Positions 21,969 to 44,251 of a DNA stretch of 64,000 nucleotides are shown one piece after another. Source of the DNA: Henckelia pumila (taxonomy: Eukaryota > Streptophyta > Magnoliopsida > Lamiales > Gesneriaceae); the NCBI RefSeq assembly GCF_033568475.1, contig NC_133121.1:1550001-1614000 (forward strand). Reading direction: 5' to 3'. The position numbers and the translations under genes were made by a program. Under the pieces are notes generated by a model. That model ran no database searches and was not told the origin of the DNA. It was given only the letters and a program-made list of their open reading frames with translations. Within the stretch, counting starts at the first letter, position 1; every line of letters starts with the position of its first letter.

Positions 21969-24900
21969 ATGAAATCACACTCAACATGGGGAACTTCCAA
22001 GAACCCCGTCAAATTCCGGATGTAAATAAACACCTGCCTTTCTGTTGTGGACAAATAACAATTTTATTTAGATGAATTGAGTTCTATTCTTTTATGTCCT
22101 TTGATATTCGTTAATCATTTTGCAGACCAACTGCGGACAACCTAGTACCTATACGTTTAGACATTGAAATCGATGGTCAGAGGTTTAGAGATGCTTTCAT
22201 TTGGAATCCTTCAGGTAATTTATTTATGTATATGCACCTACAGTCATAAACAATTTTTTTGTTTACTCTTGATTCGTTATTCTTCCTAGGATTTACTTGT
22301 TTTGTGTGCTTCCTGATATATTGGCACAAGTTGAAACATTAAGTTTGAACTTTTTTTCTGTCTAATTATGATACATAGGAAAACCTACTTTTAACTTAAT
22401 TTAAATAATTTTCGGTTATCCTATCCCGGTGCTGAGCTGAGGCTGACAAACTCCAGATATTTCGACTGCAGACAATCATCATCGTTTTTTGGTCTCACTA
22501 TGGATGATAAATGTTCACGCCTTGGTTTCCAAATCATTAATTCGAACTGTATTTGATTATATAATTGATTAAGGCCTTAAAAATTTGAGAAACTCCTTTG
22601 AAACGTTACTAAACGTAACTATTAATCCAATGAAGTTTATTTATGAAAGGAGATATGTGGTCGGTTGTTTTCACGTCTCAGCTGGCCATACAGCAAGCGA
22701 GCATGTGCGAATAAGTGTGGTTGCATGCACTTTTATGAAATACCAGAGCTAATTTTTTTTATTTGTCGATTTAGATCCCGACTCTGAAGTGGTGGTCTTT
22801 GCTAGAAGAACAGTTAAAGATTTGAAGCTTCCTCCTGCTTTTGTCACACAGATTGCTCAGTCAATTCAAGTATTCTACAGTAAACAAGTCCTATGCTTGA
22901 TATAATTGATTCTATGCATTATGCTTTATTCCACTCAATAGTTAATCATAAGTTATGCTTAGTTAACGTGTGGAAGCGTATCCTTTCTTTAAAAGTCTAT
23001 ATCATGTATTGCTTGCTTTCTGTTTATATGTACCAGCTCTGAATCTCAGTTGTTCTTGATTGTGTATTGAGAGACATCATTGGAAAATTCATGTACCCAA
23101 GAAAGTCATCCCTAAGATTTACCCCTATCAAGTTAGTAGCTGCGGGCGAAAAATGTTTCTTGATGATATTGGGGAAGAAGTCAAAACACGAGATATTTTT
23201 TAATGAACCATTTTCTGGTGTATCTATATGTAAGAGAAAATAGAATGTATCTAAATAATGTTGTTTGACTAAATTCAATATTAAGTTGTTAGAGGGACAG
23301 AGATATGACTAGGTTAACTGGGGTTGCAAAGTAATCATTGATTCATTACCAGATTACATTATTCATTGATTTAGGACTCTGGTGTGGCATTTGTTCATTA
23401 TTTCACTTCTTTTTGTCTTTTTTTTAAAGAATATCTGAGATTGGTAAATTTTGAATTTGAGAGTGATTTCTTTGGTTGATCTGAATATTGATTTGGTAGA
23501 TCATCAAGAGCTGCTGAGTTATGATTCTTGTAAAAAAGGTGAGGTTGTATGATAATTGTGTAAATAAAAAAAAAAAAAAAAACTCATTAGGCACGAAGTA
23601 ACTATGTAATAATTGTGTGCAGGTTCTCTTCTTTCTTGATTATGGCTGACTATGGTTCACATGTCCATTATCACAGACACAGCTGGCTGAATTTAGATCA
23701 TACGAGGGGCAAGATATGTATAACGGCGAGAAAGTTGTTCCTATCAAGGTTTGGCATTGTGACTTGTGATTCCAGTTATTAACTTTTTTTATACTTATAT
23801 CTATAACCTTTTCTATTTATCCACTATAAATTTGTCTCTTTTTTGTTTGGTAAATAAAATAATCATACCGGAAGTTATATCCATTTTCTTTGTCCATTTA
23901 CCCAGCTCGATCTCCGTGTTAATCATACTCTCATCAAGGACCACTTTTTATGGGTAAGTGAAGCCAGTGAGATCTATAATTTCTTCTTCAATGTTTTACA
24001 CAGAAACTATGTATTTTTTGACATGAGATGCTTTTCTCATTGTTAGAACTGAATCATGATTTTCAGGATTTAAACAACTTTGAGAGTGACCCTGAAGAAT
24101 TTGCAAAAACTTTCTGCAAAGACATGGGTATTGTAGATCCTGAAATTGGAGTAAGCACTTGTGATCTACAATTAATTTTAGCATTTCGAAAAAAATCCTC
24201 CCATTTTCAATTTTTCCATAATGATTTTATTCAGATGGAAAATTTTGTCATGTTTATCAGTTCCTGGGCTCAGCGTACCAATTTAAAATTGCTAATCTGT
24301 GCTGGTGTTATGATAGATAATGGTAGTGACTTAGAATCTTGTTTGTGCAATCCACTGCTCTGGCAAAACGTTGAATGCCCAGTGTCATGGTCTTACCTTT
24401 TGCTTGTTTATCATTTTCTCCCTTCAACACTTTGCTTGTTTTTCCATGGGATCTAGGAGAAAATCCCATCTACCATTTGTATTCTCACGATATTACATCC
24501 TTCATTTGAAATTTCTTCTTGGATGATCATGCTACCTCTCAGAAACTAGTGATAAGCATATAAGATGTGGTGTCTATCAATATGCTTACTGGTACTGTAA
24601 ATCGGGGGTTCGCTATTTATATTTGAAGCTCCCCACGCAAATGGCTATCAATATGCTTACTGGTACGGTAAATCGGGGGTTCGCTATTTATATTTGAAGC
24701 TCCCCACGCAAATGGTTAAAGAAATTAGGTAACTGCAGACCCAAAGAAGCAACCTGTTCTGACTCGCACTTGCCTGCACTTTCCGCTTTGGGGCACATTT
24801 GGACATACATGTGTTATATTTGCTTTTTTGGTGAATATGGTTTGCCAGTCATTACTTCTGAAAATTCCACTAGGAGTTTTTTTAGCACTATGTTATAGAG

Positions 24901-25603
24901 TGCTCCTGCTTCATAAAATACTAACCAACATTGACCATGCAGCCGGCCATTGCTATTGCTATCAGAGAGCAACTCTACGAGGTGAAAATTAAATTTAGTT
25001 TTCTGCTTGATAACTATTGATTTGTACTCCAATGATGCACTTTTGCTTTGTGGAAATTATTCTCTACTCCCAACCTTGAACATTTCATGTTTCAGATCGC
25101 TGTACAAAATGTGACTTCAGTTCGGGAAAGCAGAATAAACAAGAAAGGGCGTAAAGGGTTTGATTACGCTCAGGCCAGGTTTATTTTGCTTTTTTAGTCA
25201 AATCATTTGTGTCATTTTCATTTTCATTTTTTTGGAAAAGACTCTGAAAGTACTAATAGACTCTGCAACTGTCTTTCCTATTATATGGCTCAATTCACTG
25301 ACAAGACACCGGTCCGTCTTCCTTCTTTCCTTTCGTCACTTTCAGCAAAGCCAATGGAAATGCTGTGGACTTGTTCAAGTTATTTGGCAACAAATCGAGT
25401 GTCCTTCGGTAAGTCCTTGAAGAAAACAATCGTACTGGTCTCATTTCTTTGTACATTTCAGAAATCTTGAGCTTTACTGGTGTCATTTCTTGGTTGATTT
25501 CAGAAAAAGGAAAGAGTGGGATGCCTATGAACCCATTGTGGATCTCCTATCAAACGAGGAAGTGGACGCTCTTGAGGCGAAACAGGAAAGGAGTACACGA
25601 TGA
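21969..25603 (+). CDS. BSH: SNF5-type SWI/SNF chromatin-remodelling subunit (BUSHY)
   Basis: The SNF5 homologue is a core subunit of plant SWI/SNF complexes in the nucleus. Exons: 21969-22021, 22126-22214, 22775-22869, 23677-23748, 23906-23953, 24067-24150, 24943-24981, 25096-25178, 25346-25408, 25504-25603; 241 residues, equal to the compact plant BSH length. The start at 21969 gives [17 protein letters not shown], aligned with the known N-terminus, although a second small ATG is close by in another frame. The two SNF5 repeats start at [11 protein letters not shown] and [15 protein letters not shown], each ending in an aromatic W(N/D) motif. The C-terminus has [16 protein letters not shown] and [14 protein letters not shown], as in Arabidopsis. 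All junctions are GT-AG and in phase. Intron 6 holds a 71-base tandem duplication. Confidence 0.94.
24574..24715. repeat. 71-bp tandem duplication in BSH intron 6
   Basis: Two adjacent copies, 24574-24644 and 24645-24715, begin CTATCAATATGCTTACTGG. They appear to differ by a single base, so the duplication is recent. It lies wholly inside the intron. Confidence 0.95.
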
Positions 25604-26499
25604 CATGAAAATTAGCTCCAGTATTATTTGTATTTGCTCACTCACGATTATTTTTGTACCATTTTGGTGCATGTTTTGTGATAAACTAGTACCCAAGGCA
25701 CTCACGACGCGTGTGTAGTATAATGAATTATTGTAAAAATAGATGAATGATTAATGAGGATTAAAGCATCCAACATTATCAAAATTAGTTCAGGAACGTG
25801 GATAAAAAAAAACCAGGGATAATATGGAATGAAAATTTTGTTTTTTTGTCCATAAACAATTGGGAGCAAGAGTTATTTTTCAAGCTTATACATGAAACGC
25901 GATGTTGATGTAACCAAGTCGTCTAAAATAATTTTTTGTATTACTGAAGCTTTACACATAATATAGGAAAGATTAATTTTGCACTTATACAATTATAATC
26001 ATAAAATTTATCTAATAGTTAAAAACGAACCTATTCTACTTAAATAATTGGTTTAATCTATTATTAAAAAAGGTTATCATTTAAAAGTTATTGATTTTTA
26101 GACAATATTATATTTATGTACACATGATGATATATGAAAGAAAAAAAGAAAAGTAGCGGTGATTTTATGCTACATCGGGTAAAACACATTATCTTTTGTG
26201 TTTTTGTCAAAATGTTCATGTGAACATTATGATGAAAAAAATTCATATGGATCCGTCTATAATTTTTTTTGTCATTTAACGAATCTTGGTGCGAAAATTT
26301 TAATAAAAAACAGGGATAGTTTCAATCCGTGTAACATAAAATCATTGAAAAAGAGGTTTCTAGAAGGTGAGAGCAGAATCCTAAACCTAACACCCTTCCT
26401 AAGTTCCTTCCTCCTCTTATCTTCTTCCCCTCCACCAATCGGCCATTCACTCATCCTTCCAATTTCTACAAAACCCTAACGCAGTTTAGGAGAGAATCT
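25604..26499. other. BSH 3' UTR and plastid Hsp70 promoter region
   Basis: After the BSH stop the sequence is AT-rich with no supported gene. From about 26340 composition shifts to the CT-rich leader usual before plastid-protein genes, with ACCCTTCC-type and TTCTAGAA motifs upstream of the ATG at 26500. Confidence 0.45.
26358..26365. promoter_or_regulatory. Heat-shock-element-like core upstream of Hsp70
   Basis: The perfect two-unit core TTCTAGAA lies about 135 bases before the Hsp70 start codon. Functional elements usually need three alternating nGAAn units, and a clean third unit is not evident, so this may be chance or a weak site. Confidence 0.3.
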
Positions 26500-30086
<3,587 letters not shown>

Positions 30087-30918
30087 GGGGCATGAAACAG
30101 ATATCAAGCCTGGTCAGCGATATTAATCATCATTCCTTGTGTTTATACAGGAATATTTTTGCTCGATTTTGATAGAGACAGGATGTTTGAGCAAATTTAG
30201 TTATCACACAATTTGACAGTATTTAAACATCCTAAACGTTTTCACCCACTAGATTGTACCATCTGGCAACACCAGCGATGGGTTAGGGAGTTCTATATAG
30301 TAAATTCCACCATTTCACTGTCCTTTTCACCGCAATGTTTGCTTGAGTTGGGTACCGGGTTGTTTGTAGCTTTTGAAAGTCCTTTTTATCATACATGCTC
30401 GTCTGTTTCAATCCTAATATGCTCGCCAAACAACACTCACGTGCATTTACAACCAAATATTACAGATGAATTTCCGGACACCATATTTACCAATTTGTTG
30501 GAAACGTTTTCATGCAACGAGACGAGTAGGGATGCATCAGCAATCGCAAGAAATGTCTTGATACTACTAGTTAGTAGTTAGACGTTCAGTGGCAAACATA
30601 TGGAGCATGCACGAGGCCGCCACTGGACTTCACAATCCAATCCATAAAAATCTCTGATTAAACCGTGGTGAGTAAATTTAAACACACAGAGCCATATTTC
30701 ATAACAAAAGAAATCATGGCCGACAACAATTATGAAAAACACAATTAATTCCTTCGTATTATCGTATATCTAAACTTCATGGCCAGAAACGTCAAAACTT
30801 CGGCAAATAACGATAGTAGACAAATTTGGAAGAGAAACAGTAAAATGCAAATAAAACAGAATGGGTTCATCAGATTCGAAGCAGAAATGTTGGTCCAAAA
30901 ATTGTGTGCTCACTGTCC
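30087..30918. other. Convergent 3' regions of Hsp70 and delta-COP genes
   Basis: Two genes end toward each other here, with about 830 bases between stop codons. This space should hold both 3' UTRs. ORFs within it show no conserved protein features. Confidence 0.5.
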
Positions 30919-37267
<6,349 letters not shown>

Positions 37268-37573
37268 CTTGTCACTCTCAAGTTCCACTAACAGTCACCA
37301 ATAAAGAAAATAAAATGCCAAAAAGGTTCCCCACAACACCTGAAATGCCAAACACGAGACTTCAATTCCAGAAGAACTCCAGCAAAACCACGACTCCAAC
37401 ACAAAACAATAAAAATACACACGGTACATACGAAAAGACCAGATCTGGATCAACAACACAAGTTAATTATCTGAAAAATGCAGACATTAACTTTCGTATT
37501 CGTAAACGTTGCGAATATCACATAATTTTAATTTCAAACAGCGTTCTCAAAGTGTTCCCGGATAAATGTAACC

Positions 37574-37604
<31 letters not shown>

Positions 37605-39378
37605 CATAAAGGAGATCAGCGTGATTATGAACAGATCAGAATTCGAAACCCTAAAGTTTAAAGCCGATCGAACATACCGGTGAAATACCAGATCGAGCCA
37701 CAGAGCTGCGAGTCGAGAATGATAAACCGAGAGCAAGATCACTGCACAATTTGTTAGCAAAGTTATCAAATTTCTTTCATCTTACGTTTTTGAAAACGTA
37801 CGTCGTCGTTTGTATTTTTCATTTATCTAACAAAAAAAATGATGAATAATATGGGATGAGACAAAGACAATCTTTGGTGTCTGAGTTTGTGTCTCAGGTC
37901 GTTAAATAATCTGAGAGTCTTTATATAGACAAAAACAAACTTTTTTTTTAAATTAGTTTTTGTGATGAGTTAGATCCAAGTTATTTTCTTAATATGAAGC
38001 CAAGAAAAAAATTGGTCATTTTTTTAAGATACGCTAGACGGACAAGAAAAAACGAATGTAGCAGAGGTATGAGCAGCCTGATTAGCTTTTCGGCACATAT
38101 GTTCTATCTCAAGAATGTTTGGGGTGACATAAACCTAGAATTTGTAATATCATTGAATATTCAGATTCAAGGTAATTCATCAAGAATATTTGGGGCCGAC
38201 ATAAACTCTTAAATTTGTAATATCGCTAAATATTCAAATACAAGATAATACCGAAACATTCACTACTCTAACCCTGCTAATGAATATGAAACCATCCAAA
38301 AGTTAGTAATATCATTTTGAATGTAGAAATTCAATTCAACCATTTAAAATTGTGGTAACTTCACCTCTTAAAATCACTGTTCTGAAAATCTTGATTAAGT
38401 CTCGCTTAACTTGAAGCTTCCTCAAAACGCTTCGCTTCGGTCAAAAGCGGTCAGACATAGGTTGACCATATCAAGTATCATTAAATACGCTTAAATATGA
38501 CTTTTCTAAAAATCAAAATTGATTAATAAGACGAAAAATGATCATAAATTAGCGATTTTATTAGTAAATGATTGTTATTAGCAATGTTAGAAATGTACAA
38601 TATTAGATGACTAAGTATAGCGATGACGTGAATGCAATACATATTAAGGGATTTTACAGGTAATATTTTACAGTAGGCCAATTAATTTAGTTTAGTTCGA
38701 TGACACGAGATATGCAATAAATTGAATTAGAATCTGACAAAAAATTAATACATTACACTTGAACTCATTATATTTATTCATTATTTACTCCGTTAATTTG
38801 TTTGAGATGACTAAAAGTATAGTTTAAAAATTAAAAATATTTTTTTACGCTTAAGCTCGTAATAATCACGCTTAAGCTTAAAAAGCTTAAAACTTGGCTC
38901 TCACGCTTCACACATTTTAAAATCTTTCATAAAATCAATCCTAGGGTGTGAATTTTGTGTGCCAAAGCCCCGTAAATTTTGACACGACTTTCTATATGTT
39001 TATAGCGATTATGTTAGTTGAGTAGAGAGTGAGTTCCAGTGGGCCGTTGGACTTGGCCCACAATTTATCAAATTTTAAAAATATAATATTTTATAAAAAA
39101 ATTATTTTATTATTTCTTCTTATCTTTTTGTAAATACTGACAAATCCAAACTTTTTTTTTTTTTTTTCTGTTTCACTGCAGCAGATTAAGCAATAAATGC
39201 AGAGTCAAATGACGCTTTCTTTATTTAACCATCAAAAAGGTAATCCCAATGTGACAAATGCATCATCGCTACAAAGAATCAGGCATATGCTAAATACATG
39301 CATTTCTCAAATCCTATTCCATACACAACATCAATACATGTATGGTGAACAATAATATTGAAACATTCCATTAGTTTC
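37268..39378. other. Delta-COP 5' region and repeat-rich spacer
   Basis: 37268-37760 is probably the delta-COP leader and promoter. It contains an AAAAC pentanucleotide run near 37575-37605. 37800-38350 has duplicated CAAGAATGTTTGGGG / CAAGAATATTTGGGG motifs around 38110 and 38180. 38350-38945 looks like a transposon remnant. GGGCCGTTGG and TTGGCCCA near 39040-39060 are GC-richer. No gene is supported. Confidence 0.5.
38350..38945. mobile_element. Possible MITE/hAT remnant with CGCTTAAGC motifs
   Basis: The left part has GTCTCGCTTAACTTGAAGC and ACGCTTCGCTTCGG. The right part has CACGCTTAAGCTTAAAAAGC and CTCACGCTTCACACATTTT, roughly inverted with respect to the left. Repeats with CGCTTAAGCG-type motifs are common in plant genomes. 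The ends are diffuse, so boundaries are approximate. Confidence 0.3.
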
Positions 39379-40077
39379 TTATATGGAAAACTCCATCAAG
39401 TCCAAAGCCAAATTCTCCATCATCTCAGCCTCAACCTCATCCCTGCAAACCGATCCCAAAGTAGTATTGGGATTTGGAATGATCATCTTGTTTTTGAGGG
39501 GACAAGAAGAAGAGGAGATGGGGAGAATTGGGATGTTTTGGCAATTGCAAATCTCAACCATGTAACCATCTGGATCATGGAAGAATATTTGATCCACCAA
39601 GATCCCACCTTCTCTAACAACTCCCTTCACATATTCTACCTTCATTTCTTCCAATTGTTGGATTATAAGTTCCATGTTGGTGCATTGGAATGATATGTGA
39701 TTGTCTTTTGGGTTTATTTTCCCTTTCTTGCTCGGAGCACTTTCCATTTCCAGCAAATGGATCCCGATTCCATGGTTAAACAACCTATATATGTATATAT
39801 ATATAATAGGGGTCAGATAAGATTACGCGTGGATAAATCATACTATAGTATTAACAAATGTAGTTCATACGTACCAAGCTCCTTCGAAGTCGAAGGAAGA
39901 AGGCCTTTTGATGAGCACGAATCCAAGAACTTGCTCGTAGAATTGGACCGATTTCTTCACAGATTTGCAAACGAAAGATACATGGTTCAATGCCAACAAA
40001 GGCAATTCTCTTGCTGCCGATGGCTTAAACAACTGTTCTTTTTCTTCTTCCACGGCAATATTGATATCTCTCCCCAT
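39379..40077 (-). CDS. Glyoxalase-I-like VOC protein, copy A
   Basis: A vicinal-oxygen-chelate family protein close to the plant GLYI4/GLYI7 group (glyoxalase I-like, annotated as lactoylglutathione lyase family; methylglyoxal detoxification is suspected but activity is not proven for this group). Exons (minus): 40077-39875 and 39784-39379; 202 residues. A single VOC fold covers about residues 27-150, with likely metal-site positions in ALNHVSF, GIHLLEME, DNHISFQC and GYMVEICNC. The intron splits the Trp codon in EGAW|LF, as in its twin. It stands head to head with copy B, about 2.25 kb away, and differs from it mainly at the N-terminus. A TATA-like tract occurs at about 40194-40207. Confidence 0.92.
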
Positions 40078-40647
40078 TTCTCCTTTTTTTGAGTGTGGAA
40101 AAGGGTGTTTTTTAAATAGATATACTGGAAATCTATAGAATGATTTAGGATTTCCTTGGAATATGATATGGAGATATGTACATGGAGGGGTATACATATA
40201 TATATAGGGGGAAGTAAAGAAAATCCTTTAGGGTTGGTTAATTGGAGCGAAGCTAGGTGGAAATGTGGTATTATTGTCGTCTTATAACGATAGTATTAGT
40301 ATATATATATATATATATTACATTAATAAATGTCAGAATTTTAAATAATAACAAGAATAAATGTCAATATTACAACATGTGACCCATTTGAAGAACGTGG
40401 TAAACGATTTTATCCACCCATGCATGATGCCAAAACAATTTATATGTTTAATATTTTTCGGTCAAAAAATTTGTCTTACCATATGACTTACACTTTAGCT
40501 AACAACACTCTAGCTCTTACGAACCAAAATCTGGTAAACATTATAATTTAGATCATGTTACTAACAAAAAATCCGTAAAATAAAAAAATGGCACTCTATT
40601 AATTGTGTTCAAATTGGACTCAATCATAGATTCAGATCGGTCGACGC

Positions 40648-40678
40648 TACCCCACCCGGGTAGTGTCCGAGTGGGGTA
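40648..40678. other. Short GC-rich hairpin
   Basis: TACCCCAC and GTGGGGTA form an eight-base perfect stem around a loop of about 15 bases that includes CCGGGTAGTGTCCGA. It stands out in AT-rich surroundings. It is probably part of an old repeat, and no function is claimed. Confidence 0.5.
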
Positions 40679-42148
40679 CGGACCGCTCGAATCTCTTTTT
40701 GACCTGCAATGATGATTCGAGCCGTCCGATCTGTACGTCTTCAGGGCACATCATCGAACGATCCCATATATTCATACCCATTTGATTATGCTCTTCCGGT
40801 GAAGAATAAATCCTAATTAATTAGATGGACAAAATATATATTAATTAATGAAAAATTAAAAGGAAACGTGTTCCTTGTTTTTTTGTAGGCTAGATCAAGA
40901 TTGTACTCGTACTCTCAAAATTATTTTTGTAACAAAATTGATTCCCAAAAATAACAAAATACAAAGAAACAAGTACGTACCATATTAGAACATCGATATC
41001 ATTTCTTATGAAATATTCAATAACTTTATCATTACGTACACATTAACCTAAAATATATATGTTTTTTTGCATCTAATTTTTCTGTATAAAAAAAATATAT
41101 AATTAAGTATGTGTATAAGTATCACACTCAAACATAGAATTACATGGTTTATTTGACCTCGTGGAGAATGTGTAACTTAAGAGGATCGGAGATCACTTTC
41201 TTGACTGTATAGTGATAGAATCAGTGTAGCCGTGTTTCTTGAATCAAGTTTAATTTGGTCTATATATATATTATTATTATTATTACCCTTCCGATTAGAT
41301 TTGAATCAATTGCCAACAATAATAAAAACTAAGCTCAAAACATCCCTATTAATTTTATTGTGAAACAACACGAATTCAATTACATGTGTTAATTAAATGC
41401 AAAACGTAACTATATATTTATATATATTGGCTCCGAAATAGAGCTAGACTAACTGAATTAATAATATTGTTTAAGCATATTATGATAATTAAATTTGCAA
41501 ATAAATATGTATTTGTAATCCATCAATCTGATCGTTGGATGCCAGGTAAGTCCACCCGTTAATTAATATATTTTTATGTTAGAAGTCATTTGTTTGTTTG
41601 TTTTATTTTAATTTACAATGTATTAAAAGCGTTGGATTAACATGGTTATCGATGAGCTGTCCACGAGCTAGCTAGTATTCTATTAAAAGTTAAAGAAACA
41701 GATGAAGAATTTTCCCAGACTTAATTAATTGTTGTACCCACGTTTTTTTTTTTATTTCTCAAGTAATTGCAAGTTGCAACGATGATGGTAGGTCAAAATT
41801 AATATAAAATCATTCAATTTTCTATTGATTTGACTTTATGATCCTTAACTTGTAGTAATGTATAAAGAGTGAAAACTCAGTCTACACATCCAATATTTTC
41901 ATCATAATTAAGCTAACCTATATTTTCAAGAAAGTTCAGGCGAAATTCACTTTTTTTTATTTAATTTATAGTTTCGTGGGGAAAAAAAAAATTACATTTA
42001 TTTATATATGTTGGCATAGAATAATTAAACTCGATCGGTGGATAAGATCATTTACGAGTCACTCATGAATCATTGACATGTAGGATTCACATGCATGATT
42101 GTTTGCTGCCATACTCGGTTTCCACCTACCTTCCTCATTCATTTCCAC

Positions 42149-42158
42149 TATATATATA
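42149..42158 (+). promoter_or_regulatory. Possible TATA box of VOC copy B
   Basis: TATATATATA lies after a CCACTA context about 170 bases upstream of the ATG and just upstream of the TTA microsatellite. The repeat would then fall in the 5' leader. Confidence 0.35.
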
Positions 42159-42229
42159 CCAAGAAAAGGCGATCCCATTTCATACATTTCAAATATCTAC
42201 TCTCTCTCAGAGAATTAGTACTCGAATTC

Positions 42230-42231
<2 letters not shown>

Positions 42232-42287
<56 letters not shown>

Positions 42288-42288
42288 T
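42232..42288. repeat. (TTA)n microsatellite in the VOC copy B leader
   Basis: About 19 units of ATT/TTA, ending about 40 bases before the copy B start codon. Copy A has no such repeat. Confidence 0.95.
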
Positions 42289-42329
42289 AAACAAAAACCC
42301 TTTTAATACATATAAGTTAAGAAGGAGAA

Positions 42330-43042
42330 ATGGGGAGAGAGATCAATATTGTTAATGTGGAAGAAGCTGAAAAAGAAGAAGAGTTGTTTATAAAGGCATC
42401 ATCAGCAAGAGAATTGCCTTTGTTGGCATTGAACCATGTCTCTTTTGTTTGCAAATCGGTGAAGAAATCGGTCCAATTCTACGAGCAAGTTCTTGGATTC
42501 GTGCTCATCAAAAGGCCCTCTTCCTTTGACTTCGAAGGAGCTTGGTACGTATGAACTACATTCGTTAATACTATAGTATGATTTATCCACGTGTAATCTC
42601 ATCTGATCACTATTTTATATATATATACATATATAGGTTGTTTAACCATGGAATCGGGATTCATTTGCTGGAAATGGAAAGTGCTCCTAGCAAGAAAGGG
42701 AAAATAAACCCAAAAGACAATCACATATCATTCCAATGCACCAACATGGAACTTATAATCCAACAATTGGAAGAAATGAAGGTAGAATATGTGAAGGGAG
42801 TAGTTAGAGAAGGTGGGATCTTGGTGGATCAAATATTCTTCCATGATCCAGATGGTTACATGGTTGAGATTTGCAATTGCCAAAACATCCCAATTCTCCC
42901 CATCTCCTCTTCTTCTTGTCCCATCAAAAACAAGATGATCATTCCAAATCCCAATACTACTTTGGGATCGGTTTGCAGGGATGAGGTTGAGGCTGAGATG
43001 ATGGAGAATTTGGCTTTGGACATGATGGAGTTTTCGATCTAA
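42330..43042 (+). CDS. Glyoxalase-I-like VOC protein, copy B
   Basis: Paralogue of copy A on the opposite strand. Exons: 42330-42544 and 42637-43042; 206 residues. The second exon protein matches copy A at nearly every position (one Leu/Ile and one Leu/Met change noticed), and the intron is also similar along its length, so the duplication is recent. The N-terminus is longer and more acidic (NVEEAEKEEELF). VOC motifs ALNHVSF, GIHLLEME, DNHISFQC and GYMVEICNC are intact. Similarity fades about 20 bases upstream of the ATG and shortly after the stop codon, so the copies probably have different promoters. A detoxification role is inferred from family only. Confidence 0.92.
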
Positions 43043-44179
43043 GAAATGGGATGTTTTTTTAATGAATTATGAACATTTTTTTTTTTTGTAATAGTTCTAT
43101 TTATCTTTTTGTATTATCTACGAAGCAAGATGACTTTTGAAAGCCATTTTTCGTAGGGGAAATTGCGATTATAAAATTAATGGTGAATTAATTAGTATCA
43201 TTTGTGCTGAAAAAATTATGGACTAAACGACATTATGAATTATCGCGTGCCTTGTTTCAATTTCAATAATTCAGAATCATCACATGTGGGAAATTTGGCA
43301 TGAAAGGTGTTTCGGGATGGAAATTTTGGTCTCTTGAAGCATTTAAATTATTGTTAAATGAATTATTTTGTCCCCAAAAAATTATGTTGAAGTACATATT
43401 TGATTTGATTTTGTTTTGTTTTATTGCTTGAGGCATCGAATTAACTTGTGGATGAAAAATTTTTTGAAAAAAAATTGTCTTTGTAATACTTCGTCCCCAC
43501 TCCTTGATCTTTTTTATAAAGAATTTGTCCCATCGGATTTTAAAATTATTCAATGTGATGGTTTTAACACGTGTTTAATAGTGTTTGCACATCGGCTTCA
43601 AGTGCATACAAGAATTCGATTTTAGATTTTTAAAAAATATGATTTTACTCGTTTTTCAAAAGATCATATTTATATCGAACAATTTTTCATTTAGCAAAAA
43701 CTTATAGTTATTAATGACATTACAATTCAATAAATGATCAAATGATCTTTTATTCATTCTTTAAAAGATCTTATCATGGAAACATGTTTTAAATTTAATG
43801 TTGAAATATGATTAAATTAAATGAAGCTCAATAAAAAAAAACTATATATATTAATTCATTAAAGGTTGTTATTTCACTCGCCAATATAACTAGTTAAATA
43901 AATCAAAACTCCAAATTTAAGAGTATTATTATCACACACACACCACACACACACACAAAATATTCTCTCACAATATCCTTTTTTGAGTAAATAGTGTCCC
44001 ACAATTGAACATAGCGTATGTAGTCTGAATTAATAAGCCAGTGTGTGTGTGGTTAAAAAGGAAATCATGAAAAAAAGTTGGTGGCGAAGTTACTTAGGCT
44101 CATTCGTGTGGTGTGTGCCATATAATTGCTTGCGAATGGACCCAAGCTCGGAAATTGTTGGATTAGTTTTATGAATGTT

Positions 44180-44251
<72 letters not shown>

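Larger units (their letters stand above)
40078..42329. other. Shared upstream region of the two VOC genes
   Basis: A 2.25 kb space between divergent genes. It is AT-rich with (AT)n near 40297-40318, a GC-rich patch with a short hairpin at 40640-40770, an ATT run near 41270-41285, and a long TTA repeat at 42232-42288 directly upstream of copy B. No coding is supported; an ORF over the TTA repeat is an artefact. Confidence 0.6.

Noticed and set aside
30213-30581. Plus-strand ORF of 122 codons after Hsp70
   Set aside because: Lies in the Hsp70 3' UTR/convergent region with no conserved motifs.
42073-42355. Plus-strand ORFs with poly-Leu and poly-Tyr runs
   Set aside because: They only translate the TTA microsatellite in the leader of VOC copy B.
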